DNA of 64,000 nucleotides from Lentinula raphanica (taxonomy: Eukaryota; Basidiomycota; Agaricomycetes; Agaricales; Omphalotaceae): the NCBI GenBank assembly GCA_027919835.1, contig JANVFP010000012.1:620001-684000 (forward strand), given 5' to 3'. Positions 45,331 through 55,781 of this stretch are shown one piece after another (within the stretch, counting starts at the first letter, position 1; each line of letters starts with the position of its first letter). Made by a program: the position numbers and the translations under genes. The notes beneath the pieces are model-generated. The model searched no databases and was not told where the DNA came from. It was given only the letters and a program-made list of their open reading frames with translations.

Positions 45331-47633
45331 ATGACTATCCAACGTCCACGACTACTTCTCATCGACTCTTATGATTCATTCACATTCAAGTGACTGCTTT
45401 CGTTTTTCTTTGCTTTCCAATACTTATCGACGTTTTAGCTTAGCTGCACTATGTCACACCGCAATCCCTGATTGTTCTATTCACATCATCAAGAACGACC
45501 AACTCACCATCGCTGAACTTCTTCCGTTGTTGAAAAGCTTTTCTGCCATCATCATTGGCCCTGGACCTGGCTCACCTGACATTCCAGACGATGTAGGAGT
45601 CGTGAAAGATATTTGGAGATTATCCGACTGCGATCTTATTCCTATTTTTGGCGTTTGTTTGGGCTTCCAGAGCCTTGTCATAGAACACGGAGGTCAGCTC
45701 AGACGACTACGAGTCGTGAAACACGGGCAAGTTTCGGAGATCTTTCACGATGGGAGGGATATTTTCCAGAATCTGGACCAGATCACAGCTGTGCGTTATC
45801 ACTCTTACCATGCGGAGCCATATACCCAGCAAATTGAGCCATTGGCCTGGACGGACGATGGCGTTGAAAATGGCTCGGTACTTATGGCTGGAAGACATCG
45901 GACTCGCCCGTTTTGGGGCGTGCAATATCATCCGGAGTCTGTTCTCACCGACGACGGGGGCTTACATATCTTGCGCAACTTTTGGGCATCAGCAGTCGAA
46001 TGGTCACAGAAAAGAGCCAGATCTTTATCTCCCTTGGACTCGCATTCATTCAATATTCTCGGTCCTTCCTGGCCTCATCTCAAACCGTCATTGCTGTCAA
46101 CATCTCATTGTATGAATTCCGTTATTACCTCCATTGTCCAATTGTCAGGAGCGAACGTTCTCGACATCTCCGAGATCTTGAACGTGAACGATCACAAATC
46201 ACCTTTCGTTTTGCTGGACTCTGCGGCCAGCCCAGGAAGATTTTCTATCATTGCTTCACTCCTACCTTCCTCCCTCCAAATTCTTTACTCCATTGGTGAT
46301 GTCTCTGTCACCTTAAAACGGGGAAGTTCTGTTTCCCATGAGTCGCTAGCCAGAGAGGATATCTGGTCCTGGATAGCACGTCTCATGCGCTCCGCGAGAG
46401 CCATAAATGGCCATCCCGATGTGCCTTTTTGGGGCGGTCTCATTGGAACTCTCAGTTACGAGCTTGGGGTACACACTCTTGATGTCCCTCTGCGTAACAA
46501 CCGAAGAGATACCAATCCACATCCTGATGTCAATTTGGTCTATGTTCAGAGGTGTCTAGTACTTGATACATTCACTAGCAAGGTTTATATCCAATCTTTG
46601 CTGCCGGATGACTGGGCATGGATAGCTGACACGGCTGATCAATTGCGAACACACTCTTTTCGGCCTACGGATGCGTCCCTGAACTCGAAGACTTCTGTAC
46701 AAGTCGAACTGCCAGATCGGTCTTGTTATATCTCCAAGATCAAGCGCGCGCAGGAGTATCTCCAATCTGGCGACTCATATGAGCTTTGCCTAACTGCAAA
46801 TACCCACCTCTCTGTACAAAGTTCTGTACCTACGTGGGAGAGATACAAGCTACTTCGACGTAGTAATCCTGCTCCATATTCCGCATACCTCCGTCTTCAT
46901 CCTACGACCTTCCTTTCATCTTCACCTGAACGCTTCGTCTCTTACTCTCGTCCACCAGACTCATTCTGTCAACTTCGACCCATCAAGGGTACAATGCGCA
47001 AAGCGCCAGGTATGACTCGCGCCAGTGCAGAACAAGCTCTACGAGGTAGTCAGAAGGAAGTCGCGGAAAACTTGATGATCGTGGATTTAATTCGACATGA
47101 TCTACATGGAGTGCTGGGCTTAGATGTCGAAGTGAAGCAGTTTTGTGCGATAGAGGAGTACGAGACTGTTTGGCAAATGGTCAGTGTGATCGAAGGTCGT
47201 CTTCCAGCTGGTCACTGCCATGACAAAGTTGGTTGGGAGGTGCTGAGACAGAGTCTCCCACCAGGTGAGTACCAGTCATGAACAAATTGAAAACTTGACA
47301 CAAAAGCAATTCACAGGTAGTATGACTGGCGCTCCCAAGAAACGAAGCGTAGAGATACTTCAATCCCTTGAAGAAGAAGACCGAAGCCTGTATTCTGGCG
47401 TCTTCGGGTACTGGTGTGTCGGAGGCGGAGGCGATTGGTCTGTTGCAATCCGGAGCTGTTTCAAGCACGAGTCTGACACTCAGGAGTCAGGCCTGGAAAA
47501 TTGGGTAATCGGAGCTGGAGGAGCCATAACTGCCTTGTCCGATCCGCAAGCAGAGTGGGATGAGATGCTTTTGAAGCTGAAAGGCGTGTTGGGAGCTTTC
47601 GGGGCAGTGAAGCCTCGGTGTCATGATTGCTAG
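45331..47633 (+). CDS. ABZ1: Para-aminobenzoate (aminodeoxychorismate) synthase, fused PabA-PabB type
   Basis: Makes 4-amino-4-deoxychorismate from chorismate and glutamine for folate. Seen: ATG 45331 gives RPRLLLIDSYDSFTFN, with the Asn completed across an intron (GTGACT...TTTTAG). The glutamine amidotransferase domain has IIGPGPGSPD, the nucleophile in FGVCLGFQ and WGVQYHPES. A chorismate-binding PabB domain follows, with FWGGLIGTLSYELG, SGDSYELCLTANTHL, FLSSSPERFV, RPIKGTMRKAPGMTR, ENLMIVDLIRHDL, and after a second intron GSMTGAPKKRSVEIL. The ending is RSCFKHES...WVIGAGGAITALSD. Both catalytic halves are complete. The PIKGT signature (Lys) separates PABA synthase from anthranilate synthase, which has PIAGT. 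Confidence 0.93.
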
Positions 47634-48301
47634 AAAGAGAATTTCTTATCTGAAGCTTTCAACAAGTTTCAGCTGAATTCAACTTCAAACGACGTTCCTT
47701 CGTAATCTAGATATTCAACTACATAGTACCTTGATACTAATCAATAGTGAGACTTGGATGTTTGATTGTGAAATTTCTTTTGGAAGACTAAAAAATTAAA
47801 AGAGTTCATGGTAGAGAGGGTAGGACTCGTTCAGAGGAAAGACCCGAAATTAACAGCCTGCAATGGACCAGTGAGGATTCTTCAGACCCGTCGATGTTCC
47901 TACCCCTCTTTGTAATCCGGGGCCGTCTCCTGTGGTCAATCGGGATGTGGAAGAAGCGTAGTAAGACCATAGCGTACCTTGAACCAGTCAAACCAGATGT
48001 CGGTTGTTCATTTTATGCTATGCAACGAGCGCAACCGGTACTATCTCGAGGCTTCTAGTACTCTTATAAGCTTTGGAATCCGGTCAGCAAGTTGGATTCG
48101 ATGTATTTTCATGGAAGGTGCTACTTTCGGTTCAAACCGAATTTATTCGATGAAAATGCTACATACTGCTACATACGGATAGGTTGGTGAATGTAAAGAT
48201 GGCGAAAGATGCTGCGAATACATGTTGAGACAATACTGATTATTCAAACTCTAGTAATGTACGCCGATCCTTTCTTTGGTCACAGTATATTTCAAACTAC
48301 A
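47634..48301. other. Gap, no gene seen
   Basis: A 668-bp convergent gap between PABA synthase and F-box gene B. Only shadow frames are seen, none with splice or domain support. Confidence 0.4.
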
Positions 48302-50164
48302 TTAGGGCGCATTCAATAATTCCTCCTCTTCTTGGGTTTTTGCACCAATCTCCACACGCATAAGGGTTTTGATATGCTTACTGATATTTGCTAAGGCGGC
48401 AGGAGTATAATCATCAGCCATGCTCGGGGCCATGTACGTCTTCTTAACCGGAACACCGCAAAGCTTTCGCGCGAGTACGAAGTCAGCGAAGACAGTTGGT
48501 TCAATCGTTTGGACCTCAAGAACATCCAGACGAGGGCTAACTATACGGGGCTTCCTTTCAACGTCATCGAGGGCTTCTTGTGAAGGTGCCGTGAGCCCAG
48601 TGAAAGTCAAATCCTCGACGATACCGAATGATGCCCGCAGGGAAGGCGGTAAACAAGGATGCACCTTCATGGTGTCAGGATCGAAGAGGAAGGCTTGAAG
48701 GATGTCATGCTCGACGGCAGCTAAGCGGGCGTACGCGAGCAGTGGCATGGAGTCGAGCCACTTGATCATCACAGGCAGGATATCAGATGGACAGCTGGTG
48801 GTATAAAGCGTCAACAGTCTGATTTTCGGGAATCGACCGATCATGAACTCGTAGAAGGGACCATAATTGAACCCTTTGAAATTCATGATGGTAAGATCTT
48901 TCGCGTTAGGAGCAGTAAAGTGCGAGACTATAGTTTTGGTAAAGGGAGCGGCGAAATTGGCAAGGACAAGGGTATGTAGATGAGGGAGATCGATAGCGGG
49001 GTAATTATTGACTGTTGTAGGGTTGCTCGCCGGACCAGCGCCATCGAGGGAAAGCTTGGTGAGCATCGGAGAGCTGGACAGGATCTGTCGGAAGCGCGGT
49101 AGCGAAGGACATAGCTCGAGGGGAATTCTACGAAGATCAAGCGTAGTGAGGTTTTCCAATGAAGGCGTGTTCACCCAATCGATATAGACGCCGTTCATAG
49201 TGAATGACTTCAGTTCTGGAACATATCTACCTCCGAAAAGAGAATAAAGAGAAACGGAGTGGTTCACTGGATCGAATTTCGTGCCTCTCCAAACCAGACC
49301 GGGCCATAAGTATGGGTTCCCAGTCCGATGGATTTCGAATCGTTCCATCGTCAGAGGACGGAGACCCTCCTTTCCGTAATCGCTCAGCCACTTTAACACA
49401 GAAAGGATAGGTTCCCAGTCCTCAAACAAGATGATCAGCATGCGAATGTGATGTAGATGAGGAGTGAGAGCTTTGAGTAGCGCGCAGACCTCTTGGTCTG
49501 TGAACTTGCGAGTCGGTGTGTCGTTGATACGAAGATCGAGAGGGGAGATGCCCGATCGTCCAACAAAAGCCAATGATCGTTCGAACGGAGGATTATCGCG
49601 GAACCAAATCGCGTTCCAAAGAGTTGGATCTGATATGGCAGCGTGTCGAAGGTATCTCGATACCCAGGTGAGTTGTAGCCGCCAGCGAATGCCGATCTGA
49701 GGTGAAGGGGCAGACCAGACGACAAAGCGGATGATGTTGGAGAGGATTTCCATCGGTAGATCGTGGATACGAAACGTGCGCCAGAATATAAGCTGGTAGG
49801 CTATATAAGCCTTCATAGCTTCTCCCTCACATCTGCGCACTTCAAGTACAAGTCGTTGACGTTCTTCTGCAGTGTTCACTGGTCGAGCTTTTAGTAACCG
49901 TACATGTGCGTGCAGGCGTAAAGAATCCCCAAAAAACTTGGCACATCGTTGTCGGATATGTTGGATTTCTGATTGAGTGAGAGGGTGAGGTTTCCATGGA
50001 TCTTGTGCAAGCATGATGTGAAAATATTGGTCTGGGGAGACCTCCCGAGTACCTGGTGGCCGCGCAGAACGAGCTAAGGCCTGAGCAGGCGCACCATCAG
50101 TCCCAGAAGGAACACCGCGGCCACCACCCGAAGATCCAACACTTGGCGAAGGGTCTGAGGCCAT
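48302..50164 (-). CDS. F-box protein B (620 aa, inverted paralogue of the gene at 12540-14408)
   Basis: Same family and layout as paralogue A: Pro/Ser-rich N-terminus, F-box-like FRIHDLPMEILSNIIRFVVW and SRYLRHAAISDPTLWNAIWF, then leucine-rich-like stretches. Many stretches are identical to A, with differences scattered along the whole length. The coding region is one exon, ending LLNAP (A ends LLNEP). Upstream, 50223-50247 matches A's 12470-12494 at 24 of 25 bases. A 65-bp candidate 5' UTR intron (50165-50229) again ends TTTGTAG directly at the ATG. The frame is open, with no sign of decay, so both copies may be functional. Confidence 0.85.
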   Translation of the reverse strand: MASDPSPSVGSSGGGRGVPSGTDGAPAQALARSARPPGTREVSPDQYFHIMLAQDPWKPHPLTQSEIQHIRQRCAKFFGDSLRLHAHVRLLKARPVNTAEERQRLVLEVRRCEGEAMKAYIAYQLIFWRTFRIHDLPMEILSNIIRFVVWSAPSPQIGIRWRLQLTWVSRYLRHAAISDPTLWNAIWFRDNPPFERSLAFVGRSGISPLDLRINDTPTRKFTDQEVCALLKALTPHLHHIRMLIILFEDWEPILSVLKWLSDYGKEGLRPLTMERFEIHRTGNPYLWPGLVWRGTKFDPVNHSVSLYSLFGGRYVPELKSFTMNGVYIDWVNTPSLENLTTLDLRRIPLELCPSLPRFRQILSSSPMLTKLSLDGAGPASNPTTVNNYPAIDLPHLHTLVLANFAAPFTKTIVSHFTAPNAKDLTIMNFKGFNYGPFYEFMIGRFPKIRLLTLYTTSCPSDILPVMIKWLDSMPLLAYARLAAVEHDILQAFLFDPDTMKVHPCLPPSLRASFGIVEDLTFTGLTAPSQEALDDVERKPRIVSPRLDVLEVQTIEPTVFADFVLARKLCGVPVKKTYMAPSMADDYTPAALANISKHIKTLMRVEIGAKTQEEEELLNAP

Positions 50165-51464
50165 CTACAAAGAATCGATTAACCACAGATGTTGGAAGAA
50201 AGAGAAAGAGAGAAGACGAAGAAACTGACCGTGAAAGACGCGTTGAATCGTACGATGGAGATGAGGAAATTGAGTAGGGATTTTTGGCAGCCCGAAGCAG
50301 AGGGAGAGGGAAGGACGCCAAGCAAGCAGGAAGATGGGAATGGTAGTAAATGAAAGCAAAAAAGAAATTCGTTGCCTTAAACCCTCGGTCAAAGCGGTTG
50401 GTTGGAGTTGTTTGGCTGAGCCAATTTTGACGCGCCTTTTGATAGTTGAATTGAGCGCGACGGTTTGAATTGCTCAACACTTTACCTTGACTTCCACCAA
50501 AAAACGCAACGCGACGCAGGATAGTGTTGGGCTGGATGGACTGGATCAGCAAGACGTTCAAGATCGTAGCAGAGGCCAGGGGGAAAAAGGTAGAGCGAAA
50601 CCAGTGGTTGAGGTCTTCCCTTTATAAAGTAGATCTCCCCTTTGACGTTTCGAGCGATAGAAGAATTGACCCGGACAATGTGAAATGAGGCAATATGCGC
50701 TAGAGGGTCAGTGCGCCGTTCTATTCAGCTTGCCCCATGATGGTAGTACGGTCCGACCCAAAGGCTTTCCATCGTCCAACGGCCTTTTCCGTGGAACAAA
50801 TGCCTTCCATCATTTTCTACGGACGGTCAATGCCTTGTAGTCGAAACAAAGCAAGCCCTTATATTTTTTGACCCCACGGATGCTTTTCACAGTCACTCTG
50901 TCAATGTCTCACTGATTATCATCACACTCAGCACCTCTCAGCACTGTGCAGCAGTGCTCGAGCATTCTGAAAGCCTGTTGCAGCCCTCTCTCTTTCCCTG
51001 CTCATTATAGATAATATCTGAAATTGACCTCACAACGTCGATTCTAATTTCTCATATGTGAAACGATAATCATATACCACATCTGCCGACTACGATATAG
51101 CCCAGATTCCAGACGTTTCAACCGCTGTTTGCCTTCAACACGAGGCTCGCATCCCACGTGGGGCAAGTAGTGGCTTTGTTCTCAGTGTCACTGCTCAGTT
51201 CCGTTCTGCCTTCTTCCAAGGGTAACAATCATCGTTCCGAGATCTTCTCTCACTATAATCACACAGAACTTCAATTGGACAACGTCAAACACATCGTGTA
51301 TTTTTGTGTATATACGTTGGTCTTTACAACTACTTTTACTACTATACTTACTACTACCAGATACCTACTTTTACAACTATGAGTCCTAACCATGATTCAC
51401 TTTTGAAGCAAACGAGTATACAAGTACAAGATCATCGTAAAATTCATTCTGTAGATGGAATAGA
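50165..51464. other. 1.3-kb gap: F-box B upstream region and unassigned sequence
   Basis: The first ~150 bp share homology with the leader of F-box A. The rest has no supported gene. Open frames at 51158-51382 and 51304-51582 overlap the end of the PB1 gene or lack protein character. A TATAAAG word near 50625 is far from the F-box ATG. Confidence 0.4.
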
Positions 51465-53999
51465 TCAACGCCTCGAGCTGGACGCGACAGGAACGACGGG
51501 AGTCTTGTTACGAATCACCAGTTCTTCGAGCAGACTAGTAACAATTTCGTCCTCCCGGTCTCGGCTCAAAATCCCATCCTGAGGGACCGCCGCTCTAACC
51601 TTCCCGGCCAAATCAGGATGAGCGGTCTCGCTGAATCCCATCTATGATATGAACATTGAGTATCAGTAATGGGGAGGGAGATGACGATAGAAAAGACGAA
51701 CATCAGCGAGCTTCCTGTTAATGCGACCAACAGCGCGCGAAACGTTATCTTCAGTTTCGGAAAGATGACGACGACCATGAGGATGGCCGTGGGGACCACG
51801 GATGTGAGAAGGAAGAGTATGCGAACGACGAGGTCCAGCCGAAGGGCGAAGAGGAGAAGGGACACTGACCATCTCAAATTGTGGGAATGAACCGCGAGCG
51901 TTGCTAATAATCTGGGCGGTTTCACCAGGTCCATCCTGCCTGAGAGGTGTAGAAGGAGCGGCAGGATTAGCGGGATTGGTGGGCGCATTGGCAGGCGGCT
52001 GACTCTCGCCTACAGGAGCTTGATCGCGTTGAAGTGACCTGGACAAGGCATCCTGATTAGAATGAGAATTCAAGAAAGTAGTAGGATATACTGACATGTT
52101 ACCCATCATTTCAAGCATCCTACGCTCTCTTTCCAATTGACGCTCCTCACGATTTCGGCGGTAGCGCTCCTTTTCTGCTTTGTAGAGAAGCTTTGCAGCC
52201 TCGACCTGGTTTCGCAATTCATGGGCAGTCTGTCTCTCTCGACGTTCAGCATCCATGTTTGGGGAGGGAGGCGCATCAGGAGGAGGAGGAGGAGCCCAGT
52301 GACCAAAACCAGTGGGGAAATCACGCCCATAACCAAAAGTAGATGGACGAGTTCTGTGACGACCGTACATGCCCGGTGGAGATGGAGGACGAGCATAGGG
52401 AGACGGTGGAGGGGGTGGACCACCAGGTGCACGAGGGGGAGGAGGACGAGCGAAAGGTGGCGGTGGAGGGAATGGACCACCACGTGCGTGTGGAGGAGGA
52501 GGAGGAGGCATGCTGTGACTCCCAGGTGGTCCAAACGGACCTCGTCCGAAAGGACGACCAAAGAAAGGTGGCCGGCCAAAGGGAGGCGGAGAGGGTCCGC
52601 GTCCACTCCAGTCACGAGCGACCCAGGATCCATCACTTGCCCACGCCATACTCCAATGTGGATGTGACGGAGGTAAGGGAGGGCTGTGTGGAGGGGAAGG
52701 AGGTCCTCTGGCGTCAGCAGCAGGTGTAGTCCCTACTGCCTGACTGATAGTTCGAAAGAGCGAACCAAGTGCATCAGAAACCCGTCTACCTGCCTCTTGA
52801 TCCGCACGACTGAGCTCCTCAGTCACAGACCTAGCAATATTAGCTGCCTGAGACATCGCATCTCGTTGCGCAGACCAATATGTTCCACCTGCAGCATTGC
52901 GCAGGATGTTGCGGAACGCTTCGGATAACTCAGGATGAGCTGAGATTATCGCAGTCAAGTTACCGAGCAGATTAGCCACATCAACCGATAGAGATGAATT
53001 GACGTGTTCGAGGGAAGCAGAGTCCAAAGCGGGGAGGGGAGGGTCCGCAACCTCGGGAAGTTCAGGAAGTTCAGGTTCAGATGGGAAATTTGGAATCGAG
53101 GTGGGAGGAATGCTCTCGTTTGTACGAGCGACAGAGGCAGGCCTCGAAGACATAGTAGAGGGTGCGACGGTAGGTGGCACAGATGGAGCGGCAGTATAAG
53201 CCGGAGGTACAGAAGGAGGGACTTCCTGAACATGAGCCCTGGGTGTACTAGCAGGCGCAACCGAGCTGCGACGAGAGCTGCGACGAGAGAGGCGAGAGAG
53301 GGGCGGAGTGACTTCGTGGGCCTTGACATCATTCGCCTTGACATCAATGACATGGATATCTGGCTTTTCAAGCGTCTTTTCCTCAACAAGAGATGCTGTA
53401 GAGGAAGCGTCGATATCCTTCGCCCTTCCTTTCCCTTTGTCGACACGAGGAGGCATCACCGTAGAGACGTGGCTGTCGCTATCGCTGATGGACGTTGTCT
53501 CGTCATGTTGAGCGCCGGAGATAGTGCTAGCACCACTTTCGAGCTCTTCGACAAAAGCATGCAAGGAACTATCCTCTCGACCAGCATTAGCAGAGGAGAA
53601 GATACCTCCGAGTCCAGGAGGAAGATGTTGCCAGTCCTCGTCGATGTTGAAAGGAAGACCTTCACTCATACTCCCGCCAAAGGTGTTACGATGGTTGGGA
53701 CCAGGAGGTGTAGTCGGAGACGATCTAGCTCGACGTCGGGGAATTCTCATATCCTCAACCGTGAACTTGACGACCTCACCGGGTTGATGGGAAGTCTGAT
53801 AAAAATCCTGAAGTTCTTCCTGAGTACTGAGAGTGACTTCATCATCCTCAGAATCGATATAAGCGACAGCAATTGAATCGGCAGGGATATCAAACAGGCC
53901 AGCAATCCTCTCAGCAAGAAGAGACCAGGTTGGTTCATCAGTGAAGGACAGACGACGAGTAGGGCCGCCAGTGAGTTTGAGCTTGAATTGGGTAGGCAT
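51465..53999 (-). CDS. PB1-domain protein with long proline-rich region
   Basis: Function unknown; the PB1 domain suggests a scaffold or adaptor. Seen: the start MPTQFKLKLTGGPTRRLSFT at 53999 is a PB1-like ubiquitin fold (residues ~3-85), with the acidic stretch YIDSEDDEVTLSTQEEL as in OPCA motifs. Then come a Ser-rich region, a helical part near AHPELSEAFRNILRN, and a long Pro/Gly/Arg-rich segment (about 52250-52700). A charged helix HELRNQVEAAKLLYKAEKER, a probable coiled coil, follows. An intron from about 51700 with donor GTTCGT and acceptor CATAG joins KLAD to MGFSETAHPDLAGKVRAAV. The ending is EIVTSLLEELVIRN...SSSRR, with TGA at 51465-51467. Without this intron the protein would end earlier, at 51663. 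Confidence 0.78.
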
Positions 54000-54612
54000 G
54001 GTTGTTGTGATAAAGAAAGCAACGTCCATCAGTTTTTATATCGCCCATGGAGCAAACAATGATAAACAAAGGCGGAGCCGGCGCGCAGTTGTGGCTATGA
54101 TTTCCAGCTATCTGCTTCCGCTGCGGAGTCCGGACTATATGACTTCGATGCGAGTCGGCGAGACTATGAAATTTGATATTCTGGTCGAACGAAGGACCCA
54201 ATCCAAAGGCAAGGAAGGAGCTCTAAGTACAGACCAGTCAGGACAGAAAAGAGATGAGTCAAAAATACGCACTTTTACTCAACCTCCTCACTGCCTCTTA
54301 CTGCCTTGTTGCCGCGCAAGCACGATTCTGTACTGAAGACGTCCTTGCGAAATCTTCGTCGACAAATATTTCCGAGTTTCGCCGTATCAATGACGCGTCT
54401 AGATCCTGGAGCCTTTCATCAACATTTGATACAATCTTGAAGCAATTCTGAGAGGAACTTCAGTCTTCATCCATCTGAAGAGGCTCCGTGTGCAGTAGAG
54501 AGTCTTCTGAGTGCGTTGGGCTTTGTATCGTCGAAGAGACAGTTCAGTCTGACATTCAGTAGCAACTTGATACTGATCAGAGTACTGGAATTCACGTGCA
54601 TACCATGATGCT
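54000..54612. other. Divergent promoter gap between PB1 gene and GPI12
   Basis: 613 bp between ATGs pointing apart. A 65-codon plus-strand frame (54254-54451) has a signal-peptide-like start but no other support. Confidence 0.4.
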
Positions 54613-55648
54613 ATGTTTCTCTCCTCTTTCCATGTCCTCATTTTATCCATCGTAATAGCCGTTCTCTATCGTCCTTCAAGCTCAGGCGGTGACTTTGATT
54701 CCACTCAACTCCAACGCGTTCTTCTTGTCACCGCGCATCCGGACGACGAATGTCTCTTCTTTTCCCCAACCATATTAGGTCTCAAGAAGGATTCCTCACG
54801 GACACTCCACGCGTCAGACAGCGAAATCACAACGAGAAACTCTGCAAGTGAGTTATTCTCGCTCTGCCTCTCGGTGGGAGACGCGGATGGGCTGGGGCAC
54901 GTTCGGAAAGAAGAGTACGAGAGAAGTATGGATGTGCTAGGGATCGAAGCAAAGAACCGGATGACGCTGGACGATCCGTGAGTCTTTGACTTCATGAAAA
55001 TGTCTCTTTCGTTCTTAGTCTTCTCTCTCAGATATCTCCAGGATGACATCGAATCATCCTGGAATATAGACTATATCGCGGATGTGGTCGCAGACTTTAT
55101 AATAAGTCACAATATTACTACGGTATGTTTGTCAACCATTCTTCGAAAACAGACTTTATAATTTCCTCAATATTCAGATACTGACCTTCGACCAAGACGG
55201 GGTTTCCGACCATCCGAACCACAGAGCTATACCCTTCGGAATCCAACGCATGATGTCTGCATACCCGATGTATCCTCCACCCAAATTCTATGTATTAATC
55301 ACAGTCCCTCTCTCCATCAAATATGTCGGTATCCTAGCACCTCTAGTCGTGAAGTTTGATTTCTTCACAAACCATGCTTTGCACTACTTGGAAGATCGTC
55401 TGGTGTGGTTTTTGGACTCTCTTGGTTACGCTGCCACGATACAACAACGACCTTCTGATGACGAAAAACGCACTCGACAAAAGGTTATGCCGGTTTTCGT
55501 TTCTGGTATCGATGATTACTTTGTTGGGCTTCGTGCGATGCGTCAACACTGGAGTCAACTGGTTTGGTTCAGGTGGTTGAACGTCGTGTTTTCAAGATAT
55601 ATGTGGGTGAATGAGTGGGCGGAGGTAACGCTGCATGCAAAGGGATAG
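54613..55648 (+). CDS. GPI12: GPI12/PIG-L, N-acetylglucosaminyl-phosphatidylinositol de-N-acetylase
   Basis: Second step of GPI-anchor synthesis at the ER: removes acetyl from GlcNAc-PI. Seen: ATG 54613, a single N-terminal hydrophobic segment (VLILSIVIAVLY), then VLLVTAHPDDECLFFSPTI with the zinc/active-site HPDDE at about residue 42. Next are LSVGDADGLGHVRKEEYERS and, across introns near 54978-55031 and 55122-55178, LTFDQDGVSDHPNHRAIPFG (second metal-site HPNH). A C-terminal region WFRWLNVVFSRYMWVNEW follows, with TAG ending at 55648. About 310 residues, a little longer than the human protein. The topology (one N-terminal TM, cytosolic domain) fits the family. Confidence 0.92.
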
Positions 55649-55781
55649 AAGGGGGAAGGGAACATCATTCTGAACATAAAAAAACATCTATGTAGCTACA
55701 TATCCAGATCAAGCTGCTTGTTTACGTCGAACCAGAGATATATACATCATAAACAACTCCATCTGCAATGTCCTATCTCAC

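Noticed and set aside
52137..52729. Long plus-strand frames opposite the proline-rich part of the PB1 gene
   Set aside because: Mirror frames of a GC-rich, low-complexity coding region; no independent features.
53004..53876. 290-codon plus-strand frame
   Set aside because: Antisense shadow of the Ser/Pro-rich PB1 gene, which has the PB1 domain and consistent splicing.
54254..54451. 65-codon frame with a signal-peptide-like start (YALLLNLLTASYCLVAA)
   Set aside because: Too short and without further support; it lies in a divergent promoter region and could be chance or an upstream ORF.
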